The notes under the pieces were generated by a model. That model ran no database searches. It saw only the letters and a list, made by a program, of their open reading frames with translations, and was not told the DNA's origin. A program made the translations under genes and the position numbers. From DATKLL01 sp035542475 (GTDB lineage Bacteria > Desulfobacterota > Syntrophia > Syntrophales > UBA2185), in the NCBI GenBank assembly GCA_035542475.1, contig DATKLL010000108.1, positions 16,907-80,906 on the forward strand: a stretch of DNA of 64,000 bases, written 5' to 3'. Positions 1-9,000 of this stretch are shown in pieces (position 1 is the first letter of the stretch; every line of letters begins with the position of its first letter).

Positions 1-1
1 T

Positions 2-478
2 CTGGATATACTGGATCAGTATGATTATCAGATACTGCAAATTGTCGATACATCCAACAAAGATGTAATTCCTATTCTTTACGAAGAAGCCATGAGGGCG
101 ATTCAAAAACTGCGGGGGAAATTGAGCAATGCAGATCTGTTTGGGCGGGAAAAGGATCAATCATTCAGAACTTCTTTGGATACCATTTATCAGACGTTCG
201 ATGGGAAAAGCTTGTACCCAAGCATCGAGGAAAAGGCATCTCATCTGCTTTATTTCATAGTTAAGAACCATTCTTTTGTCGATGGGAATAAGCGAATCGC
301 TGCGGCGATATTTACCTGGTTTCTGGAGAAAAATCAGTTATTATATAACTCCGATGGTACGAAGAGAATTGCAGCTAATGCTCTTGTGGCACTGACTTTG
401 ATGATTGCACTGAGTGATCCTAAAGATAAAGATATCATAATCAAAATCATCGTTAATTTAATCAACAAACATAACTGA
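2..478 (+). CDS. Fic/Doc family protein, C-terminal part (5' end outside window)
   Basis: The frame is open from base 2, so the gene starts upstream; the ATG at 92 is internal. The visible 158 residues hold a Fic/Doc core with the motif HSFVDGNKRIA (H codon at 269). The NKR ending is the Doc-type variant (HxFxDxNKR) rather than the AMP-transferring GNGR type. In phage P1 Doc this motif phosphorylates EF-Tu. The sequence resembles the C-terminal Fic domain of RhuM-type virulence proteins, which carry an N-terminal DNA-binding-like region that would lie outside the window. Whether a partner antitoxin exists cannot be seen. The family call is firm; the activity is inference. Confidence 0.85.
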   Translation: MDILDQYDYQILQIVDTSNKDVIPILYEEAMRAIQKLRGKLSNADLFGREKDQSFRTSLDTIYQTFDGKSLYPSIEEKASHLLYFIVKNHSFVDGNKRIAAAIFTWFLEKNQLLYNSDGTKRIAANALVALTLMIALSDPKDKDIIIKIIVNLINKHN

Positions 479-498
479 GAGATTATAAGGAGACCCCA

Positions 499-1074
499 AT
501 GAAAGTAGTAGCCCTAAACGGAAGCGCCCGCAAGGACGGCAATACGGCAATTCTTATCAATACGGTTTTCGGCGAACTGAAAAAGGAAGGAATCGATACT
601 GAAATGATTCAGCTCGCGGGAAACCCGATAGCGGGATGCATTGCCTGTTACAAGTGTTTTAAAAACAAGAACCGCCGCTGCTCGGTTGATAAGGACATAC
701 TTAATGATTGTATTGCAAAGATGGAGAAGGCCGAGGGCATATTGCTGGGATCACCCACATATTTTTCCGATGTCTCATCGGGCATGCGGGCATTTATCGA
801 GCGGTGCGGTTTTGTCGCGCGGGCCAACGACTATATGTTCAAGTACAAAATCGGCGCCGGTGTTGTTGCCGTCCGTCGGGCAGGTGCGATCCCCGCATTC
901 AACTCCATGATGCTCTTTCTGCATTACATGCAGATGTTCATCCCAGGGTCCAGCTACTGGAATCTGGCAATCGGAAGAGATCCTGGCGAGGTTCTGAAAG
1001 ATGAAGAAGGCATGCAGACCATGAAGACACTCGGGCAAAACATGGCATGGCTTCTCAAAAAAATCCATGGATGA
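499..1074 (+). CDS. Flavodoxin-fold NAD(P)H-dependent oxidoreductase, iron-sulfur flavoprotein type
   Basis: The 191-residue protein opens with the FMN phosphate-binding segment LNGSARKDGNTAIL and has the GSPTYF loop typical of NADPH-dependent FMN reductases. A compact cysteine cluster near residues 47-61 (C-x2-C-x2-C-x7-C) matches the 4Fe-4S motif of archaeal and clostridial iron-sulfur flavoproteins, so it probably carries FMN plus one cluster and moves electrons in the cytoplasm. An AGGAG site lies just upstream of the ATG. It begins 20 bp after the Fic gene and may be co-transcribed with it, though the functions look unrelated. A second member of the family is at 61634. Confidence 0.88.
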   Translation: MKVVALNGSARKDGNTAILINTVFGELKKEGIDTEMIQLAGNPIAGCIACYKCFKNKNRRCSVDKDILNDCIAKMEKAEGILLGSPTYFSDVSSGMRAFIERCGFVARANDYMFKYKIGAGVVAVRRAGAIPAFNSMMLFLHYMQMFIPGSSYWNLAIGRDPGEVLKDEEGMQTMKTLGQNMAWLLKKIHG

Positions 1075-1086
1075 GGTTACGGATAC

Positions 1087-1752
1087 CTAATCAGCCCACT
1101 TGACATATTCGTCTATGCCGGCCCTCTTTCTTTCAAAGCTGTTGATGGGATAGCTCTGATCAGGATATCCCAGGGCTAATCCGATGACAATCCTCCGATC
1201 CTCCGGAATGGAGCAAATTCTGCGCAACAACTCCGGATGTCCGACAGAAGCGGCCATGATACAGGTTCCAATCCCTTTTTGATGGGCGACAAGACATATA
1301 GTCTGCACGATGAGACCCACATCGAGCATGGCATATTCAACAAGGGTGTCCCTGGGAATACAAGCGACAATCAGACACGGTGCACCGAAGAGCAAGGCCA
1401 TGTTTTCATATAATTTCTTGCGGGCTTCCTTGTCTTCGCGCTTGATGTTCAAGGTCGTGAGAATTGTTTGCCCGAGTTCGCCATACCTCTTTTTCAGGTG
1501 CGCGGGCCAGACTTCCGGCATAGGCACATCGGGAGTAAATGGCCGGTCTTCGACTAACAACTTGTGGTTTGCTTTTCTGAAATCATCAAGGAGTTTTCCC
1601 GTCAGTACATATAATTCCCACGGCTGCGTATTGCCCCAGGATGGAGCCCAGCGTGCCGTCTCCAGAATTTCACGTATAACCTCCCGGGAAATCCCGTTAG
1701 GTTTGAATTTCCTGATGCTACGCCTGCCTTTGACAACAGATACTAATTCCAT
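1087..1752 (-). CDS. Nitroreductase family protein
   Basis: This 221-residue flavoprotein has the N-terminal RRSIRKF FMN-binding motif, the helix with APSWGNTQPWEL, and a C-terminal GLALGYPDQ segment, all usual for the NfsA/NfsB/FRP nitroreductase superfamily. The length is normal for the single-domain group. Such enzymes use FMN and NAD(P)H to reduce nitro groups, quinones or other acceptors; the physiological substrate cannot be read from sequence. It lies last in a leftward group of genes, 123 bp after a small membrane protein, and converges with the iron-sulfur flavoprotein gene. Confidence 0.9.
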   Translation of the reverse strand: MELVSVVKGRRSIRKFKPNGISREVIREILETARWAPSWGNTQPWELYVLTGKLLDDFRKANHKLLVEDRPFTPDVPMPEVWPAHLKKRYGELGQTILTTLNIKREDKEARKKLYENMALLFGAPCLIVACIPRDTLVEYAMLDVGLIVQTICLVAHQKGIGTCIMAASVGHPELLRRICSIPEDRRIVIGLALGYPDQSYPINSFERKRAGIDEYVKWAD

Positions 1753-1875
1753 TTCAGCATTCCCCCATGATTATCCGAATTGGCCCTATGCCACAACCGG
1801 AATAGAAGATACCCGTGCCGCTTTGAACAAAAGTCCCTGCGAAAGGAGGTAAAATCAGGGACCTCTGTTCAGCGC

Positions 1876-2214
1876 TCAATATTTCATTACTCCCGACAAC
1901 TTAAGAGCAGGCAGGTTAAACCCCGCAATGATCAAAACGCTGATGATGACGGCCCAGGTTATGTATTTCAGCATTTGCCGGTCATCAAATTTTTCTTCAA
2001 GCTTCATCCCCGAAAAAATAAAACCGAGAACAAGAAACACAACGATGACAATAACACCGTGCGTAGTCCAGTGGTGCCCCAGTGCTGCCTTCATGGCGCT
2101 CATGACAGCGTCATTCTTTTCCTTGATGATCAGGATAACGGCATTTAAAAAACTTGTTACGACCAAAGAAATGCCAAACCCGGCGGCATATTTATTCATC
2201 TGAGTATTTTCCAT
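1876..2214 (-). CDS. Small membrane protein with three predicted helices
   Basis: I do not recognise a named family. The 112 residues contain three hydrophobic segments (about residues 12-30, 50-68 and 85-105) separated by charged loops, with a His-His pair near residue 47. A strong GGGGAGGTAGGAGC site precedes the ATG. It follows the 153-residue membrane protein gene by 5 bp, so the two are almost certainly co-translated and may form one membrane complex. Confidence 0.75.
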   Translation of the reverse strand: MENTQMNKYAAGFGISLVVTSFLNAVILIIKEKNDAVMSAMKAALGHHWTTHGVIVIVVFLVLGFIFSGMKLEEKFDDRQMLKYITWAVIISVLIIAGFNLPALKLSGVMKY

Positions 2215-2219
2215 AGCTC

Positions 2220-2681
2220 CTACCTCCCCATAAGTCCCATGGTCACGCCCTTGCTGATGATCCCTCCAGCGCCTTCCATTAAAAATCCCAATAAAACAAT
2301 CAGAGCGGAAATTCCAAGAATCAGATTTCGCTTATGCTTCTCCACGAGCGGAACATTCTTATAGACAGCGATCGGCAGGTATATGGCAAGTAGTAACATT
2401 GCAAAAAAGATATGCTCCTTGACTTCCATGAAAAAGTTGTGCGCCCACGGCCATTGACCCGCCTTTATGATATCCCTGTCGTGGCCGTAATAAACCACGT
2501 ACCAGTATCCTCCGATGATATAGGCAAGGACAATAAACACGGCAACGGCCAGGCTTAATTTCTTTATCCTCTCAATATTCCCTTCATGGACATTCAAGAC
2601 ATCTACAAACAGCGCGACAGCAAACATGATGCCTATGACTCCTATTGCCACATGAGTCATCATTACTCCCTGGACAAACAT
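2220..2681 (-). CDS. Multi-helix membrane protein with conserved-looking histidines
   Basis: The protein (153 residues) has about four hydrophobic helices and a loop rich in aromatic and charged residues (GGYWYVVYYGHDRD, then QWPWAHNFFMEVKEH). Histidines near helix edges could bind heme or metal, but this is only a suggestion. A GGAGGAAAATT site supports the ATG at 2681. It is paired with the 112-residue membrane protein directly downstream; both sit in a leftward cluster behind an outer-membrane protein and a flavin reductase. No function is assigned. Confidence 0.75.
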   Translation of the reverse strand: MFVQGVMMTHVAIGVIGIMFAVALFVDVLNVHEGNIERIKKLSLAVAVFIVLAYIIGGYWYVVYYGHDRDIIKAGQWPWAHNFFMEVKEHIFFAMLLLAIYLPIAVYKNVPLVEKHKRNLILGISALIVLLGFLMEGAGGIISKGVTMGLMGR

Positions 2682-2757
2682 AATTTTCCTCCCTCCATAA
2701 AACTTAGCATTGAATGCTTTATTATTAAAAATTAAATTTTGAAGATATCCTCCTTAA

Positions 2758-3528
2758 TTACTTTTTCTCTTCCTTCGGACCGAAGGTAAACTGATAGGCA
2801 ATGTAAAAGTTGTAATAGTTGGGACCATAAATATCCTGACCCGCGGAGACAAGTATATGATGGTTATCCGTCAGGTTTATGATAGCGCCGACGGTGTAGC
2901 CTTTGCTTTCATCAATATCTGCCTTGCTCGCTGTCTTGTAGTAGAGTTCCACTCCCAAGGTCAGCTTTTTTGTGATCTCCCGCTGTACCAGCCAGCCGAA
3001 ATACCACCAGTCCCTGTTATCTTCACCGGAGGTAAACCAGTAGCCGCCTCCCCCATAGGTAGTCCACGGTCCCCAGCTCTTCTGAAACCACAGCGGCAAG
3101 AAAAACTGGGTCTTGCCGTTTCCAAGTCCTCTCGAAGAGTCACCGGTGGGAATTTCCAGGAGCGGGAAAGTTCCTATCATTGGAAAATATTTTGTCTCCT
3201 GTATGAAGCGATACTTGATGCCGACCTCCGTATCGCCATAGCCGTATTGCGACCCCTCCCCCTCCGGCTTCACATACTGCATCGGGGCTATAAGATGGAT
3301 CTGCATATTTGGCAGAGCGCCGTAATTCACCTCCAAGTGGGGTAGGGTGGCGGAATTCTGATCCCGGTCATGACTGTATTGTGACGCGAGATATATCTCC
3401 CAGTGCTTGTATTCCACCGGCTCCGGATCATCTGTTTTAAACGGCGGACCGGCGAAAGCCGCCCTCGGCGCAAGGACAAGAATAAATAAAAGTGCCGCAA
3501 TGATGAATACGTTTATTTTATTCATCAA
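2758..3528 (-). CDS. Outer-membrane beta-barrel protein, phenol-degradation MetA-like (transporter family)
   Basis: The 256-residue protein has an N-terminal signal peptide ending near AAFAGPPF, followed by the GPPFKTDDPEPVEYKHWEIYL opening seen in the putative phenol-degradation meta-pathway outer-membrane family (split here only by prose: the GPPF and TDDPEP elements are the recognisable parts). The rest alternates short amphipathic strands with Gly/Tyr/Trp-rich turns and ends in a strand with aromatic residues, as expected of a barrel. Its ATG overlaps the stop of the flavin reductase gene by 4 bp, so the two are translationally coupled. Substrate is unknown; uptake of a small aromatic or hydrophobic compound is an inference. 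Confidence 0.75.
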   Translation of the reverse strand: MMNKINVFIIAALLFILVLAPRAAFAGPPFKTDDPEPVEYKHWEIYLASQYSHDRDQNSATLPHLEVNYGALPNMQIHLIAPMQYVKPEGEGSQYGYGDTEVGIKYRFIQETKYFPMIGTFPLLEIPTGDSSRGLGNGKTQFFLPLWFQKSWGPWTTYGGGGYWFTSGEDNRDWWYFGWLVQREITKKLTLGVELYYKTASKADIDESKGYTVGAIINLTDNHHILVSAGQDIYGPNYYNFYIAYQFTFGPKEEKK

Positions 3529-4091
3529 ATCTTCTTTCCGATTTTGAAGGCCCTTCCCAGATATCTTCCTACACTATAGTAGGATTGTATCTCCGGACCA
3601 AAAAGCAGCGGCCTCACTTTTTCCATATCCGGCAATCCGTTTTCCCCAAGCACAGACTCATCCGCTTTGACGTCCACAATCTCGCCGATAAAGTGTGTGT
3701 GAATCCCGATTTCACTGGAGCTGAGCAGTTTGCATTCCAGGATCAGAGGGAATTCCTGAATGTAAGGGGCATCCACCTTATCGCTCTTCACGGCTGTATG
3801 TTCAGTGGCGGAAAATTTGTCGACGCTTCTCCCGGAAACAAGCCCGAAATAGTCAGCCACTTTCACTTGAGAAGCGGAAGGCACATTTACGGTGAAGGCC
3901 TTGCGTTCTACAATGTTGCCATGGGTATAGGTGGCACTTCTTATCGAAACAGCAACACAGGGCGGTTTGGAACTGCATACACCACCCCATGCTATAGTCA
4001 TTGCATTGGGTTCACCGGCTTTATTGTACGTCCCTATAACCCATACGGGTGTCGGATAAATCAGCGTCCTCGCACCGAATGACTTTTTCAT
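3525..4091 (-). CDS. Flavin reductase family protein (FMN-binding)
   Basis: The protein has the flavin-reductase-like split-barrel: PTPVWVIGTYNKAGEPNAM near the N-terminus, a VSIRSATYTHGNI segment and a VNVPSASQV segment. These are typical of FMN-binding reductases such as those partnering two-component monooxygenases, and of anaerobic relatives. The ATG at 4091 was chosen because GGGGGA sits six bases upstream; a TTG 18 bp further up is in frame but lacks a ribosome site. It is first in the leftward cluster and overlaps the outer-membrane gene by 4 bp. Confidence 0.87.
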   Translation of the reverse strand: MKKSFGARTLIYPTPVWVIGTYNKAGEPNAMTIAWGGVCSSKPPCVAVSIRSATYTHGNIVERKAFTVNVPSASQVKVADYFGLVSGRSVDKFSATEHTAVKSDKVDAPYIQEFPLILECKLLSSSEIGIHTHFIGEIVDVKADESVLGENGLPDMEKVRPLLFGPEIQSYYSVGRYLGRAFKIGKKI

Positions 4092-4294
4092 AAGTCCCCC
4101 ATTTATCAAATATTTAAGGTTATTTTAGAGGAACAGTCCGATGATTCAATGATAGTTTAATTATAGTATAATGGTAATTTGATACTGCCATTAATTTTTA
4201 CCTCGTTTTACTTTTTTCTTGTTTTTTTGGAGGAGACAGTTATACGATTAAACAGTTTTTCATGACTATTTCAGTGCTCACATTTAGGGAACGC

Positions 4295-4495
4295 ATGGAT
4301 ATTTGTGGAATTTGTTTAAAAAGAAAAGTATTTACAAAATGTTTAGGATGCGAAAAGCATCTATGTGAACAGTGCGCCCGCTTTGAACTGATAGGTTCAG
4401 GCTGCGGGTGTGTCTGGCCGGTATACTATTGCTCCAAATGCGCGCATGACCCAATGATAAACCCGAACGCTGTGTTCAGAGAACCGGAAATATAA
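4295..4495 (+). CDS. Small cysteine-rich zinc-ribbon-like protein
   Basis: A 66-residue protein containing eight or more cysteines in paired arrangement: DICGIC, KCLGCEKHLCEQCARFE, GCGC and YYCSKCAHD. This looks like a double zinc finger of B-box or treble-clef style, not an iron-sulfur ferredoxin. The ATG at 4295 has AGGGA four bases before it; an in-frame ATG at 4262 would add 11 residues but has no nearby ribosome site. Function is unknown. Confidence 0.65.
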   Translation: MDICGICLKRKVFTKCLGCEKHLCEQCARFELIGSGCGCVWPVYYCSKCAHDPMINPNAVFREPEI

Positions 4496-4499
4496 TTGT

Positions 4500-4577
4500 C
4501 CCCCGCTGGCGGGGGTGCAGGGGGTGGTCGAACCTCTTGCAGAAACCTCCCCCTATCCCCCTCCGGAGGGGGACAAG
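4500..4577. repeat. GC-rich compound hairpin, REP-like intergenic element
   Basis: Between two rightward genes lies a hairpin of seven C/G-rich pairs (4500-4515, CCCCCGC with GCGGGGG), then a G-run and C-run that can pair imperfectly, and a perfect 18-bp palindrome TCCCCCTCCGGAGGGGGA. Elements of this style are dispersed in many Desulfobacterota and Nitrospirota genomes. It could end transcription of the upstream gene or be a mobile REP-like unit; only one copy is seen in this window. Confidence 0.6.
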
Positions 4578-4615
4578 GGTAGTCAACTCAATCTATTTTT
4601 ACAATCGGAGCTGAC

Positions 4616-4948
4616 ATGGAATTTTTCATAAAACTACTCATAAGTGTTGTCGTTATAATTGTCTGCACACAGATCGGCCGCAAACTTCCTTCTCTCAGCG
4701 GCCTCATTGCCACCATGCCCATCGTAAGCGTGATCATCCTTGTCTGGATATATTCGGACAACCCGGGAAATTTCAAACTGATGGAAGACTTTACAAAAGC
4801 AGCTTTGTGGGGGATTCTGCCCAGCGTCCTGTTCTTTCTCGTTGCGTATTTTTGTTTCATGAAGCATTATCCCATCGGCATTGTTCTTTGCGCGAGTTTC
4901 GGCATATGGCTTATGGGGGCATTTATTCACCAGTGGTTTTTGAGATGA
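4616..4948 (+). CDS. DUF3147 (GlpM-like) membrane protein
   Basis: The 110-residue protein is almost wholly hydrophobic with four predicted helices and the conserved RKLPSLSGLIATMPIVSVIIL region of the DUF3147 family (here the PSLSGLIATMP core is visible). Relatives include GlpM of Pseudomonas, linked to alginate production, but the molecular role is unknown. It ends 10 bp before the sirtuin gene and is likely in the same transcript. Confidence 0.8.
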   Translation: MEFFIKLLISVVVIIVCTQIGRKLPSLSGLIATMPIVSVIILVWIYSDNPGNFKLMEDFTKAALWGILPSVLFFLVAYFCFMKHYPIGIVLCASFGIWLMGAFIHQWFLR

Positions 4949-4958
4949 GGTTGCGAAC

Positions 4959-5666
4959 ATGACAATTATAGACCCCGGCAATTACAGGAGCATTGTTTTT
5001 TTCACCGGTGCAGGGATGTCCGCCGAGAGCGGCGTTCCCACGTATCGCGGCAGAGGAGGAGTCTGGAGCCAGTACAGATGGGAAGAATACGCCTGCCAGG
5101 AAGCATTCGACAATGATCCGGAAAAGGTGCTGAAGTTTCATGAATTGAGAAGGCAGTCGGTGCTTAAATGTGCGCCCCATGCGGGGCACCATGTAATCTC
5201 GATGCTTGAAAAAAAGCATCCCCATGTCCGTGTTGTCACACAGAACATCGACGGTATGCACCAGCGGGCGGGAAGTAAGAATGTAACAGAATTGCACGGC
5301 AGCCTCTGGCGTTTGCGGTGCCCCTCCCACGGGATATCCGAAGATATTGGAGAGAACTATAAAAATTTCAAGTGTGAAAAGTGCGGCCGCTGGCTCAGGC
5401 CGGACATAACATGGTTTGGCGACATGCTCGATCAGGACGTCATCACTGAAGCCAATCTAATAATCAGACGCTGTGACCTTTTCATCAGTATCGGGACATC
5501 AGGTGTAGTCTGGCCCGCTGCCGGCTTTCCGAAAGTCGCAAAGGAAAACGGCGCTTATTGCGTAGAAATCAATCCTGAGCCGAATGAAATGTCACTCCTG
5601 TATGATAAAACAGTGCGAGAGACGGCAGGGTGTGCGTTGCCCGGACTTTTCCCTAATGACATCTGA
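4959..5666 (+). CDS. cobB: NAD-dependent protein deacylase (sirtuin)
   Basis: The 235-residue protein has the sirtuin signatures in order: FFTGAGMSAESGVPTYRG (NAD binding), TQNIDGMHQRAGS, the catalytic-His segment ELHGSLW, a zinc module and PDITWFGDML. It removes acyl groups from lysine using NAD+, producing nicotinamide. The first zinc pair reads C-x2-H rather than C-x2-C, with a normal CEKC second pair. At the place of the class III YxxR acyl-specificity motif the sequence reads HELR, so Tyr is replaced by His while Arg is kept; succinyl-lysine preference is therefore uncertain. It follows the DUF3147 gene by 10 bp. Confidence 0.93.
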   Translation: MTIIDPGNYRSIVFFTGAGMSAESGVPTYRGRGGVWSQYRWEEYACQEAFDNDPEKVLKFHELRRQSVLKCAPHAGHHVISMLEKKHPHVRVVTQNIDGMHQRAGSKNVTELHGSLWRLRCPSHGISEDIGENYKNFKCEKCGRWLRPDITWFGDMLDQDVITEANLIIRRCDLFISIGTSGVVWPAAGFPKVAKENGAYCVEINPEPNEMSLLYDKTVRETAGCALPGLFPNDI

Positions 5667-6066
5667 AAAACGCATTACCGGACCAACAACTTTTCGAGTA
5701 AACGGATAATTTCCTTAGTATGAAAAATTATTCCCGAAATTGCACGAGGGTCATCCGGGAACTGCTGATTTCCATCCGCCATGCCTCTCTCAGTCAAACT
5801 TATTGACCTGAAAGACAGCATTTCATATACTCCGCGCAGCCAGATAGAAGTTTAATAAGACTTAATAAAAACAAAGCCCTGAGGTGATTATTAAGGTTTT
5901 TGGAAGATAAGAATAAGAGATCGGATTATAGAAGTTTAATCCCTTTTATATTAAGAATTTAATCCAATTACTCTTACGCTCCTCACAATAACCGAATGAA
6001 AGTTGTACAAACATTTCATGATATCTAACTTATGAGACAAACATTTAATGTTTTTGGGAAACTGAC
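5667..6066. other. Non-coding stretch before the giant kinase gene
   Basis: No gene is visible. It holds two copies of ATAGAAGTTTAAT (5844-5856 and 5928-5940), two copies of ACAAACATTT (about 6007 and 6037), and a perfect 15-bp inverted repeat AAACATT-T-AATGTTT (6039-6053) just before the kinase ribosome site. These may be promoter or operator elements for the kinase; no clear -35/-10 pair stands out. Confidence 0.4.
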
Positions 6067-9000
6067 ATGAAAAAAAACAACCAAAAGCGGCGAATGGCGA
6101 AAAAAGACGCCAAATTAACAGACAGCCGCATAGAAGACAAGCATCCTATCATTGTGGTAGGCGTAGGTTCCGCAGGTGGGGGGCTTAACTCGCTGAAACA
6201 GTTCTTCTCAAAGATGTCCACCGGACACGGTGTGGCCTTTGTGCTCATCCAGCATGTGCAGCGTGCGCTAAAGAACCCGTCCGTAAAGGCGCTAAAAAAT
6301 CAAACGGCGCTTGCCGTTGCGGAAGCGACGGACGGGATGCCGGTTCTGGCAGATCGCATCTATATCATACCGCCGGACAAATTCCTCAACATTGCAGCAG
6401 ACAGACTCACCTTGCAAGAACCTGTTATATGCAACGGCCTGCGCATGCCCATTGATCACTTCTTCTGCTCCCTCGCCGTCGACCAACGTCGCCGCAGCAT
6501 CGGCATCCTCCTGGCGGGAAAAGGAAGCGATGGCACCCTCGGGCTTTCGGAGATAAAGGCGATGGGCGGGAGGACCATTGCGGAAGACCCCGGCGGCGTG
6601 AAGTATCCGACCATGGCTAAAAGTGCCATCGACGCGGGTGTAGTTGACTCTATTCTACCTGCGGCCGATATGGCCGAAGCGGTAATGAAACTGGCAGAGC
6701 AAGCGACTGCGGAAATCAGCAAGGATCAGGCCGAATCGTCGAATATTGATCCAGACCTGCGCGCCATCTTGGACATCCTGAGCGCAAAGGTAGGACATGA
6801 CTTCCATTGTTACAAGTCCGGCACCCTTATCCGGAGGATCCGGCGGAGAATGAGCCTCGCGAAGGTTGCGTCGTTTAAGGACTACGCAAATTATCTGAAC
6901 GAGCACCCTGAAGAGGTCGGCCTGCTGCAGAAAGACCTGCTTATTGGTGTGACCGATTTCTTCCGCCAGCCCCATGCATGGGAGACTCTGGAGGAGAAGG
7001 TCATAGCCCCGCTTGTGGAAGGCGCCCAGCCGGAGTCTGAGATTCGCATCTGGGTTCCCGGCTGCTCTACAGGCAATGAGGCCTACAGCCTTGCCATGCT
7101 GCTTTCCGAGCAGATTGAAAAGTCCGGCAAGAATGTAAAAGTGCAAATTTTCGCTACCGACTCTGATCTTTCCGCACTGGCTACGGCGCGCAGCGGCGTC
7201 TATTCAAAGGAAGATTTGGGTGGAAACATCCCACAGGAACGGCTGAAACGGTTCTTCAAGCGTAGGGACGGTCATTACCAGGTCATCAAGGATATACGTG
7301 AGCAGATCGTCTTCGCTCCGCAAAACATCACCGCCGACCCGCCCTTCTCCAGGCTGGATCTGATCAGTTGCCGGAATCTCTTGATCTACCTGGATCAGCA
7401 GGTACAGAAAAAAATTATCTCCCTGTTTCACTTCTCCCTGCGCGAAGGAGGCTTCCTTTTCCTCGGCACTGCCGAGACCGTGGGAGGCAACGAGGAACTT
7501 TTTGAACCGGTCTCAAAAAAATGGCGCGTCTACAGGCGCATCGGCATCGGCCATCGCCTGGGTGTCGAGATTCCTGTATGTCTCTCCGCCGAAGCCGGCC
7601 GCACCTCTACAAATATACAGCTTGCGGTGCCCCGGTCACGTATGAGCCTGTTATCCAGCGCCCAGCAGGTTCTGCTTGATCGCTTCACCCCTGCCTGCGT
7701 AATGATAGACCGCAAGCTCCATGTGCTCTACGTGCACGGAGTAGTTGAGGACTATTTGACATTTCCGCCGGGGGAGCTAACCACACGTATCGTGGATATG
7801 GCCAGAGAGGGATTGCGGGCGCGCCTCCGAGGCGCAATTACCAAGTGTCTTGAATCCAACAAGACCTTCTCCGTCACAGCACGGGTCAGACGCGGCGACA
7901 AGTCCATCCCCATCAAGACCGTCGTCAGTCCGCTGCGCTACCCGCGGGAGATCGACGGCCTGCTTCTCATCACCTTCGAGGACTACCACCTGTCCGTTGC
8001 CAAGAAGCGCGGCAAATCCGCGGAAAGTGGCGACACGCAGCATTTGATGGACGAGCTCAAGATCACACGCGAAGAACTTCAGAGCACCATCGACCAGTTG
8101 GAGAATTCCAACGATGAGTTAAAGGCATCCAATGAGGAAGTGACCGCCACGAATGAAGAACTGCAATCCGCGAACGAAGAGCTGGAGACATCCAAGGAGG
8201 AACTCCAGTCCCTGAACGAAGAGTTGAACACCATCAATACCCGTCTTCAGGAAAAGGTGGACGAGTTGGAAGGCGTCAATAACGACGTGATCAACCTGCT
8301 CTCCAGCACCGATATCGCAACGGTATTTCTGGATAAGGACCTCCGGGTCAAGCGTTACACGCCGGCGATTACACGTCTCTTTTCCCTTATTCCTTCTGAC
8401 ATCGGCAGATATCTTGGCGATGTCCTGCGCAAATTCAGTGACGAAGCACTTCTCAGTGACGCGCGTCGGGTGCTCGCTAACCTGACACCTCTTTCCGCCG
8501 AGGTGCAGGACGACGACGGCCGGTGGCACATCCGCCGCATTACGCCCTACCGCACACACGACGATCGCATTGAGGGTGTAGTCATCACCCTTGTGGATGT
8601 CAACGACCTCAAGAGGGCGCAGAATGCGCTCCGCCGGCTCAACGCAGAATTGGAGGAGCGCGTCAATGAGCGGACCGCCGAACTCAGGACAGTCAATGAA
8701 GAGCTTCGGACAGAGATCAACGAGCGCAAGCGGGCCGAGGAATCCGTCGTAAGCGAAAAGCAGAGGTTTTATGGCGTCTTGGAGACACTCCCGGCTTACG
8801 TGATCCTGCTCACACCGGATTATCATGTGTCTTTCGCCAACCGCTTCTTCCGGGAACGCTTCGGCGAGGCCCACGGCCGGCGGTGCTACGAGTACTTATT
8901 CAAGCGCATGGAGCCTTGCGAAGTCTGCGAGACATACACGGTACTGAAAACCGGAAAACCCCACCACTGGGAGTGGCTCGGGCCGGACGGCTGCAACTAC

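Noticed and set aside
1310..1852. 180-codon plus-strand frame opposite the nitroreductase
   Set aside because: Antisense to a clear nitroreductase; no ribosome site.
8119..8874. 251-codon minus-strand frame inside the giant kinase gene
   Set aside because: It mirrors the repetitive coiled-coil coding region; composition is biased and there is no independent evidence for a gene.
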